Source: Plakobranchus ocellatus
Lineage: Eukaryota; Mollusca; Gastropoda; Plakobranchidae
NCBI GenBank assembly: GCA_019648995.1
Contig: BLXT01005777.1
Coordinates: 1,323,803 to 1,368,426, forward strand
DNA: 44,624 nucleotides
Direction of reading: 5' to 3'
Below are positions 43,576-44,624 of this stretch, one piece after another. A model generated the notes under the pieces. That model was not told the DNA's origin and did no database searches. It saw only the letters and a list, made by a program, of their open reading frames with translations. The translations under genes and the position numbers were made by a program. Every line of letters begins with the position of its first letter. The stretch's first letter is position 1.

Positions 43576-43920
43576 ATATATCTAGATCTAGTCACCAGGT
43601 AGGGATGAATGTGGGCGTGCCAGAAATTATTTTTTTTTTATTTTATATATTCGTTTATTTGGCTAGACTGTTTCTTGGCCGTGTCTTTTTCAGAGACTGG
43701 CTTTCCAACTAAAATTAGATAGACACTGACTAAACAGGCTGAAAAGCAAAATCTAGATCTTGTCACCTGGTAGGGTGGAACATGGGCGTGACAGAAATCA
43801 GTTTTTACTTTTATTTTAAATATTTATTTATTTTGCTTCACTGTGTCTTGGCCGTATTTTTTCAGAGACTGGCTTTCCAACCAAAATTAGATAGACACCG
43901 ACTAAACAGGCTGAAAGGCA
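43576..43920. repeat. two-copy tandem duplication, 171-bp unit
   Basis: TCTAGATCTAGTCACC at 43581 recurs at 43752. Both units share GTGGGCGTGCCAGAAAT-type, TTTTTCAGAGACTGGCTTTC and TAGATAGACACYGACTAAAC words. The AT-rich middles differ most. A start of a third copy (GGCATATGTAATCT) follows. Confidence 0.9.
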
Positions 43921-44624
43921 TATGTAATCTGAGTTCTAAAATGGTGCAATCACCTACTGACACAATGGCATGTCCAGCAGACAGAATACTATGATAGGCC
44001 AGTCATACGAGCTGTTGTCCAGCAAAATGTATCAATAATCAATAATGGATCAATTGGATCAATAACCCTGACTTTCACTTCAGTCAGCAAAGAGCTAAAT
44101 GAAAGTGCAATTCAAGAAAGAGTCCCCTTGTTTTATTTCATGGTTCAGGCTACTTGGAGCGATAAAACTATGGCTATGTCAACAATAATGCCTCCGTAAT
44201 CACAGTTTCACCGGTTAGGGTTACACCGATGCAAGGGTAAATCACCGCACGGGTTTGTCTTTTCACCCAAAGGACACTCAAAAAACAAATGATCATGTTC
44301 TTAATGTGTTTGTTATTGTTGTTTATGTCGTATTGGTAATGGGGGAATTTTTTTTTTTTTAATGCTTTTATAAGTAACACAATAATTGTGTAATACTTGT
44401 AGCATTGAAAGCCTGTAAGATAATTTACACATGACAATGCACACATGAAGCATGGCATAGATAGACTGAAAAAAAAAGCCAAAGTTGGGCGAGAGAAGAG
44501 GGGGTTGGGGGAAGGAGAGAATGGATGTAAAAGGCACTGATGCAGACCTGCCAACCCTAAATTGTTCTCACAGGAATATTCACCTCTACTCACAGGAATT
44601 TAGAAAGTCTCACAGGAATATGCC
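43921..44624. other. right-end stretch without recognisable gene
   Basis: No supported coding frame; a 139-codon minus-strand ORF at 44174-44593 is low-complexity and unconvincing. The last 60 bases contain TCACAGGAATAT-type words three times (near 44567, 44593 and 44609) after GCAGACCTGCCAACCC, possibly the edge of another repeat cut by the window end. Confidence 0.45.

Noticed and set aside
44174-44593. 139-codon minus-strand ORF
   Set aside because: Low-complexity (poly-Lys, Asn-rich and Phe-rich runs from A/T tracts), no conserved motif, no splice context.

Overview
The window is animal nuclear DNA: AT-rich, intron-rich, with GT-AG split genes, short exons, tRNA-derived SINEs and pogo/Tigger-type inverted-repeat elements. 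The conserved proteins are metazoan. A dispersed CTAGATCT-type motif in the introns recalls planorbid or other heterobranch snails, so a gastropod is my best guess; this is a resemblance from memory, not a proof.

Two complete protein-coding genes converge tail to tail, with about 1.26 kb between stop codons. On the plus strand (2983-20814) lies ODAD4/TTC25, the tetratricopeptide-repeat subunit of the outer dynein arm docking complex of motile cilia: 14 coding exons, 609 codons, every junction in phase. On the minus strand (39897-22072) lies NOM1, a nucleolar MIF4G/MA3 protein of ribosome biogenesis: 14 coding exons, 833 codons, every junction in phase. The pair has no obvious functional link. 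NOM1 keeps an RVxF-type PP1-docking motif and has one intron with minor-spliceosome (U12-type) signals. ODAD4 has an 18-nt in-frame microexon.

Region by region: 1-2982 is mostly non-coding, with a three-copy tandem repeat, a frame-broken coding-like fragment, and an RFX-like half-site 200 bp before the ODAD4 start. ODAD4 introns hold a decayed LINE 3' end (intron 1), tandem and diverged duplications (intron 4), and a SINE plus a TA-flanked pogo/Tigger-like element (intron 13). NOM1 introns hold a long repeat with inverted ends and a decayed ORF (intron 11), a related shorter copy (intron 1), a serine-codon-like AGT/AGC satellite and a second SINE (intron 6), and an 18-G run beside a splice acceptor (intron 4).

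The right end (39.9-44.6 kb) is a cluster of mobile DNA: a second pogo/Tigger-like element, a SINE scrap, a 1.69-kb TTAA-flanked DNA transposon keeping apparent N- and C-terminal scraps of a transposase-like ORF and a YY1/RFX-like motif pair, then tandem duplications. I found no RNA gene other than SINE-borne tRNA-like promoters, and no CRISPR or bacterial-type operon. The most novel items are the two inverted-end or TTAA element families and the U12-type NOM1 intron.
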